NCBI GenBank assembly: GCA_963678565.1
Contig: OY782875.1
Location: forward strand, 1,922,001-1,986,000
Direction: 5' to 3'
Length of the DNA stretch: 64,000 nt
Source: SKHV01 sp963678565
GTDB taxonomy: Bacteria > Bacteroidota > Bacteroidia > Bacteroidales > Prolixibacteraceae
The first letter of the stretch is position 1. Each line of letters opens with the position of its first letter. The translations under genes were made by a program, and so were the position numbers. Below the pieces are notes generated by a model. That model saw only the letters and a program-made list of their open reading frames with translations. It had not been told where the DNA came from and did no database searches. Below, piece after piece: positions 54,803 through 62,999 of this stretch.

Positions 54803-54973
54803 TAACGGTTTGTATAAGAGTAGTAGCGGACTTCATAGCGGTTTCGTGTCAATATACAAAGTAGCCAAAGCTACACAAAATTAAATAGTCAAATCGGTAG
54901 ATTTGGCGAGGATGATTAGAACCACTACCGACCGTATACCCACAGAAACCGCTATTACTTTTATACTTTGTTA
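54803..54973 (-). repeat. ACR29, long attC-like repeat
   Basis: TAACGGTTTGTATAAGAGTA to CGCTATTACTTTTATACTTT then GTTA, about 171 bp with a divergent centre. The terminal arms pair (TATAAGAGTA / TACTTTTATA). Right flank GTTAGGGCTA equals the complement of ACR30 left flank TAGCCCTAAC. Confidence 0.8.
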
Positions 54974-55009
54974 GGGCTAGCACTTTGTTATTCAGTCAGT
55001 TAAAATCAA

Positions 55010-55528
55010 TCAATTTGTCTGATAATCAAGGCTAGTATTATCTTTCAATGATTGTCTAATAAACCTAAAACCAAAAATCATAAAGACTGTAATCAGGAAG
55101 ATGATTGCATTGAATCTAACTATCTCAAAGCTCCACAACACAGGATTTGTAAATGTGTCTGTCAATTCTACTTGCTTTTCAATGTCAAGGTTTGAGTACC
55201 CTAGTTTATTCCAATTTGCATACGATTTCTCAATCTCACTTGAAACGTAGGATTTATTTATCAATTTAGCATTAATCAAGTAGCTTGAACCCAGAACCCC
55301 AACTCCAATCGCTCCAATTATCAAAAGGTGCGATAATTGTTTTTTTAATCCATTTACTTTTTCAAATCTCAGGAACGCTGTAATTACCAATCCATATATA
55401 CCGAAGAAAATCAAAGTCATGGCAATCGCTAGTGGTGAGTTTACTCTAATTGAATGATTTATTACTGTCCAAATAATTAATGCTAAGCCGAGTGTTAATC
55501 CGTAAATAATCAATTTTTTTGTTTTCAT
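55010..55528 (-). CDS. DUF4199-like four-TM membrane protein
   Basis: 172 aa with four TMs (about 8-25, 32-52, 68-88, 133-155). The spacing, with a long polar loop (about 92-130, KSYVSSEIEKSYANWNKLGY) between TM3 and TM4, fits DUF4199. Function unknown. Single-gene unit between ACR29 and ACR30. Confidence 0.65.
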   Translation of the reverse strand: MKTKKLIIYGLTLGLALIIWTVINHSIRVNSPLAIAMTLIFFGIYGLVITAFLRFEKVNGLKKQLSHLLIIGAIGVGVLGSSYLINAKLINKSYVSSEIEKSYANWNKLGYSNLDIEKQVELTDTFTNPVLWSFEIVRFNAIIFLITVFMIFGFRFIRQSLKDNTSLDYQTN

Positions 55529-55728
55529 ATCATCGAATTTTAAAGGGTTTTAACATTAAACGAGTTGAATAAAGAAATATTATTTTTATCAGTTTGTTTG
55601 ATTTTATTAAAGTTATTGAATCATAATATCAAGTCGCAATTTCTAATTGTTTTTTTTCGCTTTCGTTGGCAATTTCAATCAAAATCAGGTCGTTTTGTTT
55701 GAATCGGGTCGTTTTCTTGTATTAGCCC

Positions 55729-55854
55729 TAACGGTTGGTACATGTTGTCGGTGCGGATTTCGAAGAGCGTTCCTGTCCGCAGGACACGGAACTGCGAAAC
55801 GAGAATCCGCAGTTGGCGGACCACTAAACCTGCCCTGCAATATGTACTGTGTTA
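55729..55854 (-). repeat. ACR30, attC-like repeat
   Basis: Subfamily 2: TAACGGTTGGTACATGTTG, CGTTCCTGTCCGCAGGAC, AATATGTACTGTGTTA. Right flank GTTATAGCCAGTTT pairs with ACR31 left flank AAATTGGCTATAAC. Confidence 0.85.
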
Positions 55855-55883
55855 TAGCCAGTTTTTATTTTTTTCATTGTCAT

Positions 55884-56156
55884 TTATGCGGTTAAACTTA
55901 TTAATATGAACTCTCCAATTATGAAAATCGGGATTAATATAATTTGAGTCCAAAAAATAAGCCGGTATTTCTTTCTCAACTTCGGGTTTGTTTCCTTTTT
56001 TGTTAATCTTAGAAATTCAATAAATTGTCTATGTGTCACAAAAGTAGCATTTACCATTTGTCCTTTATTTTCGAGTACTCCAAGCATTTTAAACCATAGA
56101 ATTAGTCCAATAACTCCGCATAGTAGAAAGAATATTAAAGGGATTGTCGGGAACAT
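55884..56156 (-). CDS. Small two-TM membrane protein
   Basis: 90 aa. Two TMs (IPLIFFLLCGVIGLILWF; TQIILIPIFIIGEFILISL) around a basic loop (VTHRQFIEFLRLTKKETNP). Stop and start of the upstream gene abut (56156/56157), so they are coupled. No family. Confidence 0.6.
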   Translation of the reverse strand: MFPTIPLIFFLLCGVIGLILWFKMLGVLENKGQMVNATFVTHRQFIEFLRLTKKETNPKLRKKYRLIFWTQIILIPIFIIGEFILISLTA

Positions 56157-56562
56157 TTATTTAATTTTATTTTCTAAAAACTGTAAATCATTTCTTATTA
56201 ATGCGTTCAAACAATCTATCACATCTTTTTCTGTTTGTCCTTGTATGTTGGTTAAATAGTCGTTGTCCATTTTCTCAGTTAAGCCAAAGAATTTTTTTAC
56301 CAGTTTTGGTCTTTTGTAAAAGATATACCATTCTGTCCCGTCAATAGCAGAAACAGAAAGTCCATTTTTATTGTCTTTATTCTCAATCTCCAGGGATGGC
56401 GAATAAAAAATTTCTTTCTGTTTTGCGGTTTTCATTTTTGCCAGATAGTCTGTCTGTCCACGGAATTTTATGAAAAGTCTCCAAAATTTTCTCTCGTTCT
56501 ATTTTGCCTATTTCAATAATGTCAGGCTTAAATGGGTCACAAAATGATGCTCTAAAGTTCAT
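56157..56562 (-). pseudogene. Gene broken by a 4-bp duplication
   Basis: From ATG 56562 the frame reads MNFRASFCDPFKPDIIEIGK to KIPWTD, then hits a tandem AGAC AGAC near 56449. Removing one AGAC rejoins TDYLAKMKTAKQKEIFYSP and the rest (DGTEWYIFYKRPKLVKKFFG) to the stop at 56157. Rejoined length about 133 aa, a cytoplasmic protein of unknown family. The 56157-56435 ORF alone would start at MKTAKQK. Confidence 0.65.
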
Positions 56563-56585
56563 ATTTCGATTTTTTAAATTGGCTA

Positions 56586-56700
56586 TAACGGTTGGTACAT
56601 GTTGTCGGGGCGGATTTCGAAGAGTGTTCCTGTCCGAAAGACATGGAACTGCGAAACGAGAATCCGCACTGAACCCCGCCCTGCAATATGTACTGTGTTG
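56586..56700 (-). repeat. ACR31, attC-like repeat
   Basis: Subfamily 2, slightly shorter (about 115 bp) because a block near GCAGTTGGCGTACC is missing. Right flank GTTGTGTGT pairs with ACR32 left flank ACACACAAC. Confidence 0.85.
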
Positions 56701-56702
56701 TG

Positions 56703-57218
56703 TGTTCGTTTTTTATTCTTTTTGTTATCATTTTCGTCAAGCCCAAGATAGATTACTTCGAGGTCAATGGTTGTCAATTGACTTTTTTCAATTCGTCTAA
56801 CAATTTTGTTAAATATCTCTATTGCTTCTCGTTCTTTTAATATATTGTCAAGCTTAAGTGCTCGTTCTAATTCGTTCCTTTATTTGTTTTATTCTCTCGT
56901 TAATAGGCGAGCTCCCAATCTTTCTTTGATTTAGATTTAATAAATTTTCTCCTTTAACATTTTGCCAACCGTAATGTCTCATCATAATTAAGGTGATAAA
57001 GGTCTCGAAAAGAAGAGCTTCCTTATTGTTTCTTGTCCCTGTTCTTAATGTTCTAACAATTTTTTTTGGTTTATATTTTTAGTAAAATTTGCCCCATCTC
57101 CATTGAAATGTTCTGATATTCTCTGTTCAATTTTGTTTGTTTGTCCGACATAGTATTTATTTTGGTCAAGTTCCAATATGTAAATGTAGATTTCATTATT
57201 TCTGATAATTTCTTTCAT
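56703..57218 (-). pseudogene. GIY-YIG endonuclease-like gene with two frameshifts
   Basis: From ATG 57218: MKEIIRNNEIYIYILELDQN and KYYVGQTNKIEQRISEHFNG show the GIY (YIY) and YIG (YVG) motifs and the conserved R-x-x-x-H. The frame breaks in an A-run near 57065, continues KKIVRTLRTGTRNNKEALLF, and breaks again near 56880 before LERALKLDNILKEREAIEI. Predicted ancestral function is a small nuclease, now broken unless the indels are sequencing errors. Confidence 0.7.
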
Positions 57219-57269
57219 TTACATTCTGTCGTTTTTATTTAATCGGGTCAAGTTTATCGTTTTTTGTTT

Positions 57270-58049
57270 TTATTCAGCATTTAAATCCCATGATTCAATA
57301 TTTGTCAGGTCATTAAAATGCTTATTGTCGCGTTGTATTACTCTTAATACATTGAGTTTTTTGTTATATGAAAATTCCATCCCAAAGGGACAATAACTAT
57401 CATCAAAATATATGCATAGAAACCTTTCTCCTAAATTTATATTTTTAGGTATATCTTTAATATTCATTGAAATGAGAACAATGCATGGTATGCCAATTTT
57501 TCTTAATTCACTTGGGTCTTCCAAATATTGATAAATTGATTCACCTCCCCAATACGTAAAAAATTTCCTTAGTCCACCTTCGAATTTAAGTGTCGATATA
57601 TTGTAAAATGTGAATACTTTTCCTGTTCTTCTAGATTCTTCTAATTCTGATTTATTAATAATTTTATTTTTTAGTTTTTTCGAAATCAGACCATTTTCAA
57701 ATAGTTTATTTACTCTTTTAATTGCATGACTTTTATCTAAAGGGATTAACCCACTTTGATATAAATCTTCAATTTCATAATCCATAAGTTTAGTGCAATG
57801 AATACCAACTAATTTTTCTTTATATAGTATTGATTCTATTTCACTAGTAATATTATTCCAAATTCCTTGATTTGGATTTAGAGGATATTTTATTCTAATT
57901 AAAAAGTTGGGTTCGTGGATTCTTTTGTTTTCTTCAATTAAAAAGTCCTTTAATGAGTTCTCATTTCCTTTTATTAAATCGACAATTGGTTTTGGCCAAG
58001 AATCAACATGGTCGAATATAATATGGTCTTTTATTTCAATCATTTTCAA
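57270..58049 (-). CDS. Cytoplasmic protein of unknown function
   Basis: 259 aa, no signal. The central stretch LVGIHCTKLMDYEIEDLYQS followed by GLIPLDKSHAIKRVNKLFEN resembles a motif in uncharacterised cassette- and phage-borne proteins, some thought to be ADP-ribosylation-related; I cannot assign it. The YWGGESIYQYL stretch follows. It shares a unit with the GIY-YIG remnant (no ACR between), so both belong to one cassette. Confidence 0.6.
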   Translation of the reverse strand: MKMIEIKDHIIFDHVDSWPKPIVDLIKGNENSLKDFLIEENKRIHEPNFLIRIKYPLNPNQGIWNNITSEIESILYKEKLVGIHCTKLMDYEIEDLYQSGLIPLDKSHAIKRVNKLFENGLISKKLKNKIINKSELEESRRTGKVFTFYNISTLKFEGGLRKFFTYWGGESIYQYLEDPSELRKIGIPCIVLISMNIKDIPKNINLGERFLCIYFDDSYCPFGMEFSYNKKLNVLRVIQRDNKHFNDLTNIESWDLNAE

Positions 58050-58086
58050 TACTCCTTATATTTTGGAATGCAATCAAAATGACACA

Positions 58087-58211
58087 CAACGGTTAGTGTA
58101 TGGTGTCGTAAGGGATTGCGTAGAGCAAACCTATCAAGTTACCACCCAAAAATGATGCGGGTGATACTGCTCGAAAACCACTGAAACCCTTATGCACTAT
58201 ACACATTGTTG
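58087..58211 (-). repeat. ACR32, attC-like repeat
   Basis: CAACGGTTAGTGTATGG, AAGTTACCACCCAAAAATGA, GAAACCCTTATGCACTATAC, ACATTGTTG. Subfamily of ACR9. Confidence 0.82.
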
Positions 58212-58223
58212 TGTTTTAGTGCT

Positions 58224-59060
58224 TTATTCAGCATATTTTATTCCTGTCAATTTTTCCGTTTTTATCCAAATCTTTTCCGATAATCCTAAATCATTGGCTA
58301 TTTTATCTGTATCTTTTTGCTTTGTCTTGTCGAAGTATTTACCTGTTACATTATCCAATTCTTCAGAGCTTGCAAGATAAATCGATGGTTTAGCACCTTC
58401 TGTTGGTTTAGAAATCAATAAATTCATAAACTTTGCAAACCATTTCGGATATTCTCTAAAAACATCAGTTCCAATAACTCCTGGATGAACACAATTTACA
58501 CTAATATTTTTTGATTCTAATCGTTTTGAAAGTTGCTTTGTAAAATACACAACAAGAAGTTTTGAGTTTGCATAAGCTTTATTTCCATCAAACTTTTCAA
58601 TGCCAAAATCATTATCCAAATTCACCTTGCCACGCTTGTATAATTCCGAAGTTAGATTTATTATCCTCGCTTTTTTACTTTTTTCTAATAATGGAATCAT
58701 AAGAATTGAAAGAACAAATGTAGCATAGTAATTTACTGCTAATGTCATTTCAAAAGAATCAACCGATGTCTCAGGACTTCTTTTAAACAATCCTGCATTA
58801 TTTATAAGAATGTCAATTCTATCATATTGCAATTTAATTTCTTCCGATATTTTTTTTATAGAATCAAGTGATGCAAGGTCAACATATTTTAGTATTACTT
58901 TTCCTCCAGAAGCACTTTTTATTTCCTCAAATGCTATTCTTGACTTTTCACTATCACGCACTAACATGATAATTTCATAGCCTTTTTTAGCAAGTTCAAT
59001 TGCAGTAACTTTTCCAATTCCCGAATTACAACCTGTAATTAAACATATTTTATTGTTCAT
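58224..59060 (-). CDS. Short-chain dehydrogenase/reductase (retinol dehydrogenase-like)
   Basis: 278 aa. The Rossmann motif TGCNSGIGK (G10, G14, G16), NNAG (87-90), S138 and Y163-x3-K167 (YANSK) form the classical SDR catalytic set. NADP preference is possible from R35 after the second strand. Substrate unknown. It lies 3 bp after the MarR gene and close to a divergent monooxygenase-like gene, suggesting a redox or quinone/aldehyde stress module. Confidence 0.88.
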   Translation of the reverse strand: MNNKICLITGCNSGIGKVTAIELAKKGYEIIMLVRDSEKSRIAFEEIKSASGGKVILKYVDLASLDSIKKISEEIKLQYDRIDILINNAGLFKRSPETSVDSFEMTLAVNYYATFVLSILMIPLLEKSKKARIINLTSELYKRGKVNLDNDFGIEKFDGNKAYANSKLLVVYFTKQLSKRLESKNISVNCVHPGVIGTDVFREYPKWFAKFMNLLISKPTEGAKPSIYLASSEELDNVTGKYFDKTKQKDTDKIANDLGLSEKIWIKTEKLTGIKYAE

Positions 59061-59062
59061 AG

Positions 59063-59665
59063 TTATTTCCTTTTGTTTTTTGGGGTTGAATGATAATCGT
59101 TTAGCTCTCTAAGAAATGATATTACATGAGTTTTTTCTTTAAATGACATTTCAGCTGTCATTTTGGAATAAACTTGCTTCATGCTTGGTGTTAACCGCTC
59201 GGTTTCTTGTTTGCCCTTTTCAGTTATTCTAATACGTTTTGCCCTTTTATCTTCCTTGTCGTCAAATTCCTCAATAAAATCTTTTTTTAACAGTCTTTTG
59301 ATAACCTCAATTCCAGATGGGGCTTCTAAGAGGTGAATATGAATTAATTCCATTTTTCTAAAACTGTCAACTAAGTTTAAATGATATAAGAAGCTATATT
59401 CATCAGGAGATTTTATTTCGGTTTCAACGAATGCTTCTTTACAATATGTTTTGTAATGTTTGTTTTGCATTATCAGAAGAAAAGTTAACTCCATATCAAT
59501 ATCATTTTCTCCATGACCCGACTCCGAAGAAGTATGATGCTCAAAAACAACATTATTTAACCAAACGGTAAATTCTTTAAGGTCTTTTGGTTCTTGCCCC
59601 TTTTCGCTTTTAAACCTTTTAAGTTGTTCAACCAACTCTGTTACAATATTTAATGAATTATTCAT
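59063..59665 (-). CDS. MarR-family transcriptional regulator
   Basis: About 200 aa from MNNSLNIVTELVEQLKRFK at 59665 (an upstream start at 59680 adds five residues). The winged helix is visible in IHLLEAPSGIEVIKRLLKKD and the wing DKEDKRAKRIRITEKGKQ. MarR proteins usually repress their own operon and a divergent gene. A 14-bp dyad lies in the divergent promoter. It sits between the SDR gene and the ABM gene, in a coherent local regulon. Confidence 0.88.
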   Translation of the reverse strand: MNNSLNIVTELVEQLKRFKSEKGQEPKDLKEFTVWLNNVVFEHHTSSESGHGENDIDMELTFLLIMQNKHYKTYCKEAFVETEIKSPDEYSFLYHLNLVDSFRKMELIHIHLLEAPSGIEVIKRLLKKDFIEEFDDKEDKRAKRIRITEKGKQETERLTPSMKQVYSKMTAEMSFKEKTHVISFLRELNDYHSTPKNKRK

Positions 59666-59683
59666 AATCCAAAAATACAATAT

Positions 59684-59731
59684 ATATCAAAAACATACAA
59701 AATAAATGTAATATAATTATGTTTTTGATAT
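59684..59731. promoter_or_regulatory. Probable MarR operator in the divergent promoter
   Basis: ATATCAAAAACATA (59684-59697) and its exact complement TATGTTTTTGATAT (59718-59731) lie between the MarR and ABM genes. They are 20 bp apart, so two half-sites or a looped site are possible. Confidence 0.65.
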
Positions 59732-59795
59732 TTTATCCATATATTTGTATCGGAAACATAGTAATATATTTTTAATAACTTTAATTTTGAATAAA

Positions 59796-60131
59796 ATGAA
59801 TGCAAAACCGTATTTAGTAACTGAGAACTATTATCCAAAAGATGAACATTTTGATGAAGTATTAAACATGTTAAAAGAAACTTCTGAAATGATAAAAGAA
59901 CAGGATGGAGCATTAATGAGCATGTCATTGAAGCCCGAACAAAAGAACGGTCCTATTACAGGTATCTCTCTATGGACAAGTCGTGAAAAATTTACAAACT
60001 TCATGAAAAGTGAACATGCTGAAAAAATCATGAAATCAGGTTTGTCTGCAAAGGTTAAAAGTTGGACAACAGACATAAAGGCAAATCTTCACACTGTTGA
60101 ACAGGCTTGGCACGTTGAATCTCACGATTAA
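59796..60131 (+). CDS. Antibiotic-biosynthesis-monooxygenase-like (ABM) protein
   Basis: 111 aa from the ATG at 59796; the longer ORF from 59745 reads through the promoter region and is not preferred. YLVTENYYPKDEHFDEVLNM, DGALMSMSLKP and ISLWTSREKFTNFMKS fit the dimeric ferredoxin-like ABM fold, typical of small quinol or haem monooxygenases. The only clear plus-strand gene of the window, divergent from marR and in the same ACR unit. Confidence 0.78.
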   Translation: MNAKPYLVTENYYPKDEHFDEVLNMLKETSEMIKEQDGALMSMSLKPEQKNGPITGISLWTSREKFTNFMKSEHAEKIMKSGLSAKVKSWTTDIKANLHTVEQAWHVESHD

Positions 60132-60142
60132 ATTTTCAGAAT

Positions 60143-60181
60143 AGCTGAATGATGTTTTAAAATCATCGTTCAGCTTTTTTT
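60143..60181 (+). terminator. Rho-independent terminator of the ABM gene
   Basis: AGCTGAATGATG and CATCGTTCAGCT form a 12-bp stem with one G-T pair, followed by seven T. Confidence 0.8.
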
Positions 60182-60213
60182 ATTAGTAGCACGATGTCTC
60201 TTAGCATTAAACA

Positions 60214-60339
60214 TAACGATAAATTGTATGTTACGTAGGGGATTTCGGAGAGCGTCACTGTCGACCGTTACGCCTTAATTTTATATATGCTGCGATGCCC
60301 GAAAACCGCTGAAACCCCTATGGAATATACAAAATGTTA
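60214..60339 (-). repeat. ACR33, attC-like repeat
   Basis: TAACGATAAATTGTATG, CGTCACTGTCGACCGTTACG, ACCGCTGAAACCCCTATGG, TACAAAATGTTA. Subfamily of ACR15. It keeps the same orientation although its left neighbour is a plus-strand gene. Confidence 0.82.
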
Positions 60340-60351
60340 TGCACTGGTTTT

Positions 60352-60768
60352 TCATTTATCATCTTTCACATAATATGTCGAGATTTTGAAAGAATCAGGA
60401 GTAATAATAATGCTTTCCAAGTGAGTATAGTTATTTGAAAGAATCAATTTTTCTTTTCTGTTTACTCCATTATTAAAATGAAGCATTACTTCGATGGTTT
60501 TGTTAGACTTATCTTCCAAAACGATAGAATATTTTTCATCTTTTTCATTTTGTTTGAATAAACCTTTTCCGTTTTTTATCTCCCCAAAATAAAGAACTGT
60601 CTTTTTGTTATTTTCGATATCATCTATGTTGTAATTTTGGTCGCTTGAAATCCAATAACCGTATAGTATTTTAGAAAAAGAATCTTTGGTGCTATTGTTT
60701 TTTTGGCTCACAGAACAACTTGCCAAAGACAGTACAACTACAAATATTGAGTATATATATTTTCTCAT
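60352..60768 (-). CDS. Small lipoprotein
   Basis: 138 aa from MRKYIYSIFVVVLSLASC at 60768 (Cys18 lipobox LASC). The open frame extends upstream only because a broken gene reads into it. Body beta-rich (VLYFGEIKNGKGLFKQNEKD), resembling small lipocalin-like lipoproteins; not assigned. Confidence 0.6.
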   Translation of the reverse strand: MRKYIYSIFVVVLSLASCSVSQKNNSTKDSFSKILYGYWISSDQNYNIDDIENNKKTVLYFGEIKNGKGLFKQNEKDEKYSIVLEDKSNKTIEVMLHFNNGVNRKEKLILSNNYTHLESIIITPDSFKISTYYVKDDK

Positions 60769-61102
60769 TATCATTTTATTTAGTCTAGTTTTCATATTCC
60801 ACCAGAAATTCAAAATGTTCTCATCATCTTGGTAATCAATAGCATAATCGCCTTTTCCATTTGGAATCTCTTTTATTACATTTTGTATTTCAAACAGTTT
60901 TGTTTTACCAAATTGAATTTCAATTTCATCTCCCGTTTCATTTATAATCCAATGATTTTCGGATTCTGTTTTTTTTGCAGTTTAGTGTCATATTTGAAAT
61001 AGATTTCCATCTCGCTTTTCCTCCTTGATTGTTTGGAATAGTTAATTGATAAACGGTCGGCATTACAATTTTCTTTTTACTTGACCATTCACAAATACTC
61101 AT
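60769..61102 (-). pseudogene. Frameshifted small gene reading into the lipoprotein
   Basis: ATG 61102 opens MSICEWSSKKKIVMPTVYQL. The frame shifts in an eight-base A-run near 60971 and continues KTESENHWIINETGDEIEI, ending without its own stop in the lipoprotein signal region. Family not recognised. Confidence 0.5.
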
Positions 61103-61125
61103 CAAGTCCAGTAACTTAGATAAAC

Positions 61126-61151
61126 TCCGCCCTGCAATATGTACTTTGTTG
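61126..61151 (-). repeat. ACR34, right half remnant of subfamily 2
   Basis: CTCCGCCCTGCAATATGTAC and TTTGTTG only; the left half is missing. Confidence 0.65.
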
Positions 61152-61163
61152 TGCACAGTATTT

Positions 61164-62036
61164 TTAAATTACAAGATTCATATCGACATTATAGCCACTA
61201 TTTCTTAGTTCTTTTGCTAAATCAAGCTTCCATTCTCTTTCCATTGATATATAGACAACACCTGAAATATCATTTGGTGTTTCAACTTCTCCCTTGACTA
61301 GTGCAGAAACATTGTTACGTCCAATCTTTCCAATTAAATAACCATGCTCAAAAACTATATTTTGTCTTGCTCTGTTTCTCAGGTTAGTTTCCTCTCCTTT
61401 TTTTGCGCCAATGTCACAGGGCGTATAAAGAACAATACCCAAACCGACATTCGAATATTGTTCAATTTTTTCGATGATAGTCTTGCCTGAGCTTGCTTGT
61501 TCATGTAAAATAATTGGTTCAAATCCTAGCTTTTCAATAAATCTTGCAGCTTCAACTTTGACTAAATCATCATGGCCATGAACTATAAAAATCTGAGACA
61601 TGTTGCGTTCTGATTTAACATTTTGTTTTGTTGTAACTTCTGGTTCACTAGATTTAAGGAGTTCTGTTTTTTGTGCAAGTTTTTTTAAGTTGTTAATTTT
61701 TGAATTGAATTTATCAATAAACTCTTTTACTTCTTCTGCAACAGAACTAGGTCCCCCTAAACCAAATGCACCCCATGAACCTTCGTTGTCATAACTTTTC
61801 CTGTACTCATTATAAGGTTCATTAAATGACTGTTTTAAAAGTTCAAGATTATAATCATTCCATGCAGAGAACTCACTTTTTATTGTTTTGAAATCCTCAA
61901 TTGTTTGGAGATTCATTTTTAAAATTTCTTCTCCTTTTTGAATTCGCTCTTCAATTTCCTTTTTGAAAATTGATTTTGGTTTGATAAGGTGAGTTGGTTC
62001 TTTTACTTGAATTGTGTTAGTAGTTCTTTTTGCCAT
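61164..62036 (-). CDS. TIR-like nucleotide-binding protein (CAP12/Pycsar-effector type TIR domain)
   Basis: 290 aa. Residues 147-290 have the family start IFIVHGHDD (152-157), then SSGKTIIEKIEQYSNVGLGI with E189 as the likely catalytic glutamate, and ARQNIVFEHGYLIGKIGRNN. Family members degrade NAD+ when triggered by a nucleotide signal in anti-phage defence. The N-terminal 145 residues are helical and charged, a possible regulatory part. No cyclase gene is adjacent, so the trigger is unknown. Single-gene unit. Confidence 0.8.
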   Translation of the reverse strand: MAKRTTNTIQVKEPTHLIKPKSIFKKEIEERIQKGEEILKMNLQTIEDFKTIKSEFSAWNDYNLELLKQSFNEPYNEYRKSYDNEGSWGAFGLGGPSSVAEEVKEFIDKFNSKINNLKKLAQKTELLKSSEPEVTTKQNVKSERNMSQIFIVHGHDDLVKVEAARFIEKLGFEPIILHEQASSGKTIIEKIEQYSNVGLGIVLYTPCDIGAKKGEETNLRNRARQNIVFEHGYLIGKIGRNNVSALVKGEVETPNDISGVVYISMEREWKLDLAKELRNSGYNVDMNLVI

Positions 62037-62061
62037 AGTATTTATCTTTTAATATTGTTGG

Positions 62062-62187
62062 TAACGGTAAATTGTATGTTGTCGGTGCGGAATTTGAGGA
62101 GCGGTAGTGTCGACCGATGATGACGTTAGTGAAATGCACCGAGACAACAAGTATTGCTGAACCCGCATTGCGACATACAAATTGTTA
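62062..62187 (-). repeat. ACR35, attC-like repeat
   Basis: TAACGGTAAATTGTATG, GGTAGTGTCGACCGATGATG, CGACATACAAATTGTTA. Near-identical to ACR22. Right flank GTTACCGCCAGTAA pairs with ACR36 left flank TTATTGGCGGTAAC. Confidence 0.85.
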
Positions 62188-62200
62188 CCGCCAGTAATTT

Positions 62201-62503
62201 TTAAAATGTATCAAAGCTATTTAGGTTAACATTATTATTCAAAAACAAAATCAAAAGCGTTATCCCAATTAGAATTACAATCGTGATAATAATATATATA
62301 ATTGTAAACTTTCTACGCTCTTTTAAAAAATATTTTTGAATTTTGTCTTTGATTATATTGAGTTGTTCATCTGAAATAACCTTATGATACAAGGCATGTT
62401 TTTTGTGTTTTACAGCTTGTACACCTTTAAAAAAAGTTTCTCTCTTACGTTTATTGTTTTTGAGAGAAGTTATCATTGCTAGAACTGATCCAGCTCCGCT
62501 CAT
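62201..62503 (-). CDS. Small single-TM protein
   Basis: 100 aa. Basic N-terminal half (NNKRKRETFFKGVQAVKHKK) and one C-terminal TM (FTIIYIIITIVILIGITLLI). Last gene of a three-gene unit (gaps 1 and 3 bp). Not recognised. Confidence 0.6.
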   Translation of the reverse strand: MSGAGSVLAMITSLKNNKRKRETFFKGVQAVKHKKHALYHKVISDEQLNIIKDKIQKYFLKERRKFTIIYIIITIVILIGITLLILFLNNNVNLNSFDTF

Positions 62504-62504
62504 A

Positions 62505-62996
62505 TCACGATTTTATACAATTATTAAAAATCTCAGAATTTAAGAACTCGTCAAGCCAGTTTTGAAAATCTGTTAAGTTGCTTTGTTTCTTTAACTCTAT
62601 GCAAAAATCTTTAATTGCGTCCAGATCCAAATTTGAATTTTCCTTTTCTTTATCTGTTATTCTCTTATCAAGAAAAATATATAGGATCAAATTGTCTGCC
62701 GAATATGCAAGTATTGCTTTTTTCTCTGCTTCTCTGATTTTATTGTTCTTAAAACATATCAATGAAGACATAAGCATAATGTGAGGCATTTGATTGTCAT
62801 CAGGAAATGTTTTATCAAACCATTTTAGATAAGTTAATCCGCCCCTATAATCTTGTATTTTAAGATAGAGTTCAAATGAAATATATCTTAATCCTCGCCC
62901 ATCATGATAACCACCAAAACGTCTTTTTTCTTCATAAATTTCTTTACGAATTTTCTTAATCTTTAGTTGAACTCTTTCTATTTGCTTTGGTGTCAT
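62505..62996 (-). CDS. Helical repeat-like cytoplasmic protein of unknown function
   Basis: 163 aa. LRYISFELYLKIQDYRGGLTYLKWFDKTFP and IMLMSSLICFKNNKIREAEK look like short TPR-type helical pairs. Middle gene of the unit, so it may scaffold the two small membrane proteins. Confidence 0.6.
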   Translation of the reverse strand: MTPKQIERVQLKIKKIRKEIYEEKRRFGGYHDGRGLRYISFELYLKIQDYRGGLTYLKWFDKTFPDDNQMPHIMLMSSLICFKNNKIREAEKKAILAYSADNLILYIFLDKRITDKEKENSNLDLDAIKDFCIELKKQSNLTDFQNWLDEFLNSEIFNNCIKS

Positions 62997-62999
62997 TCG

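Noticed and set aside
31507..56800. Plus-strand ORFs containing similar peptides (for example at 31507, 52350, 53663, 55647, 56504)
   Set aside because: All read through subfamily 2 repeats; they are shadows of the palindromes with no independent start signal.
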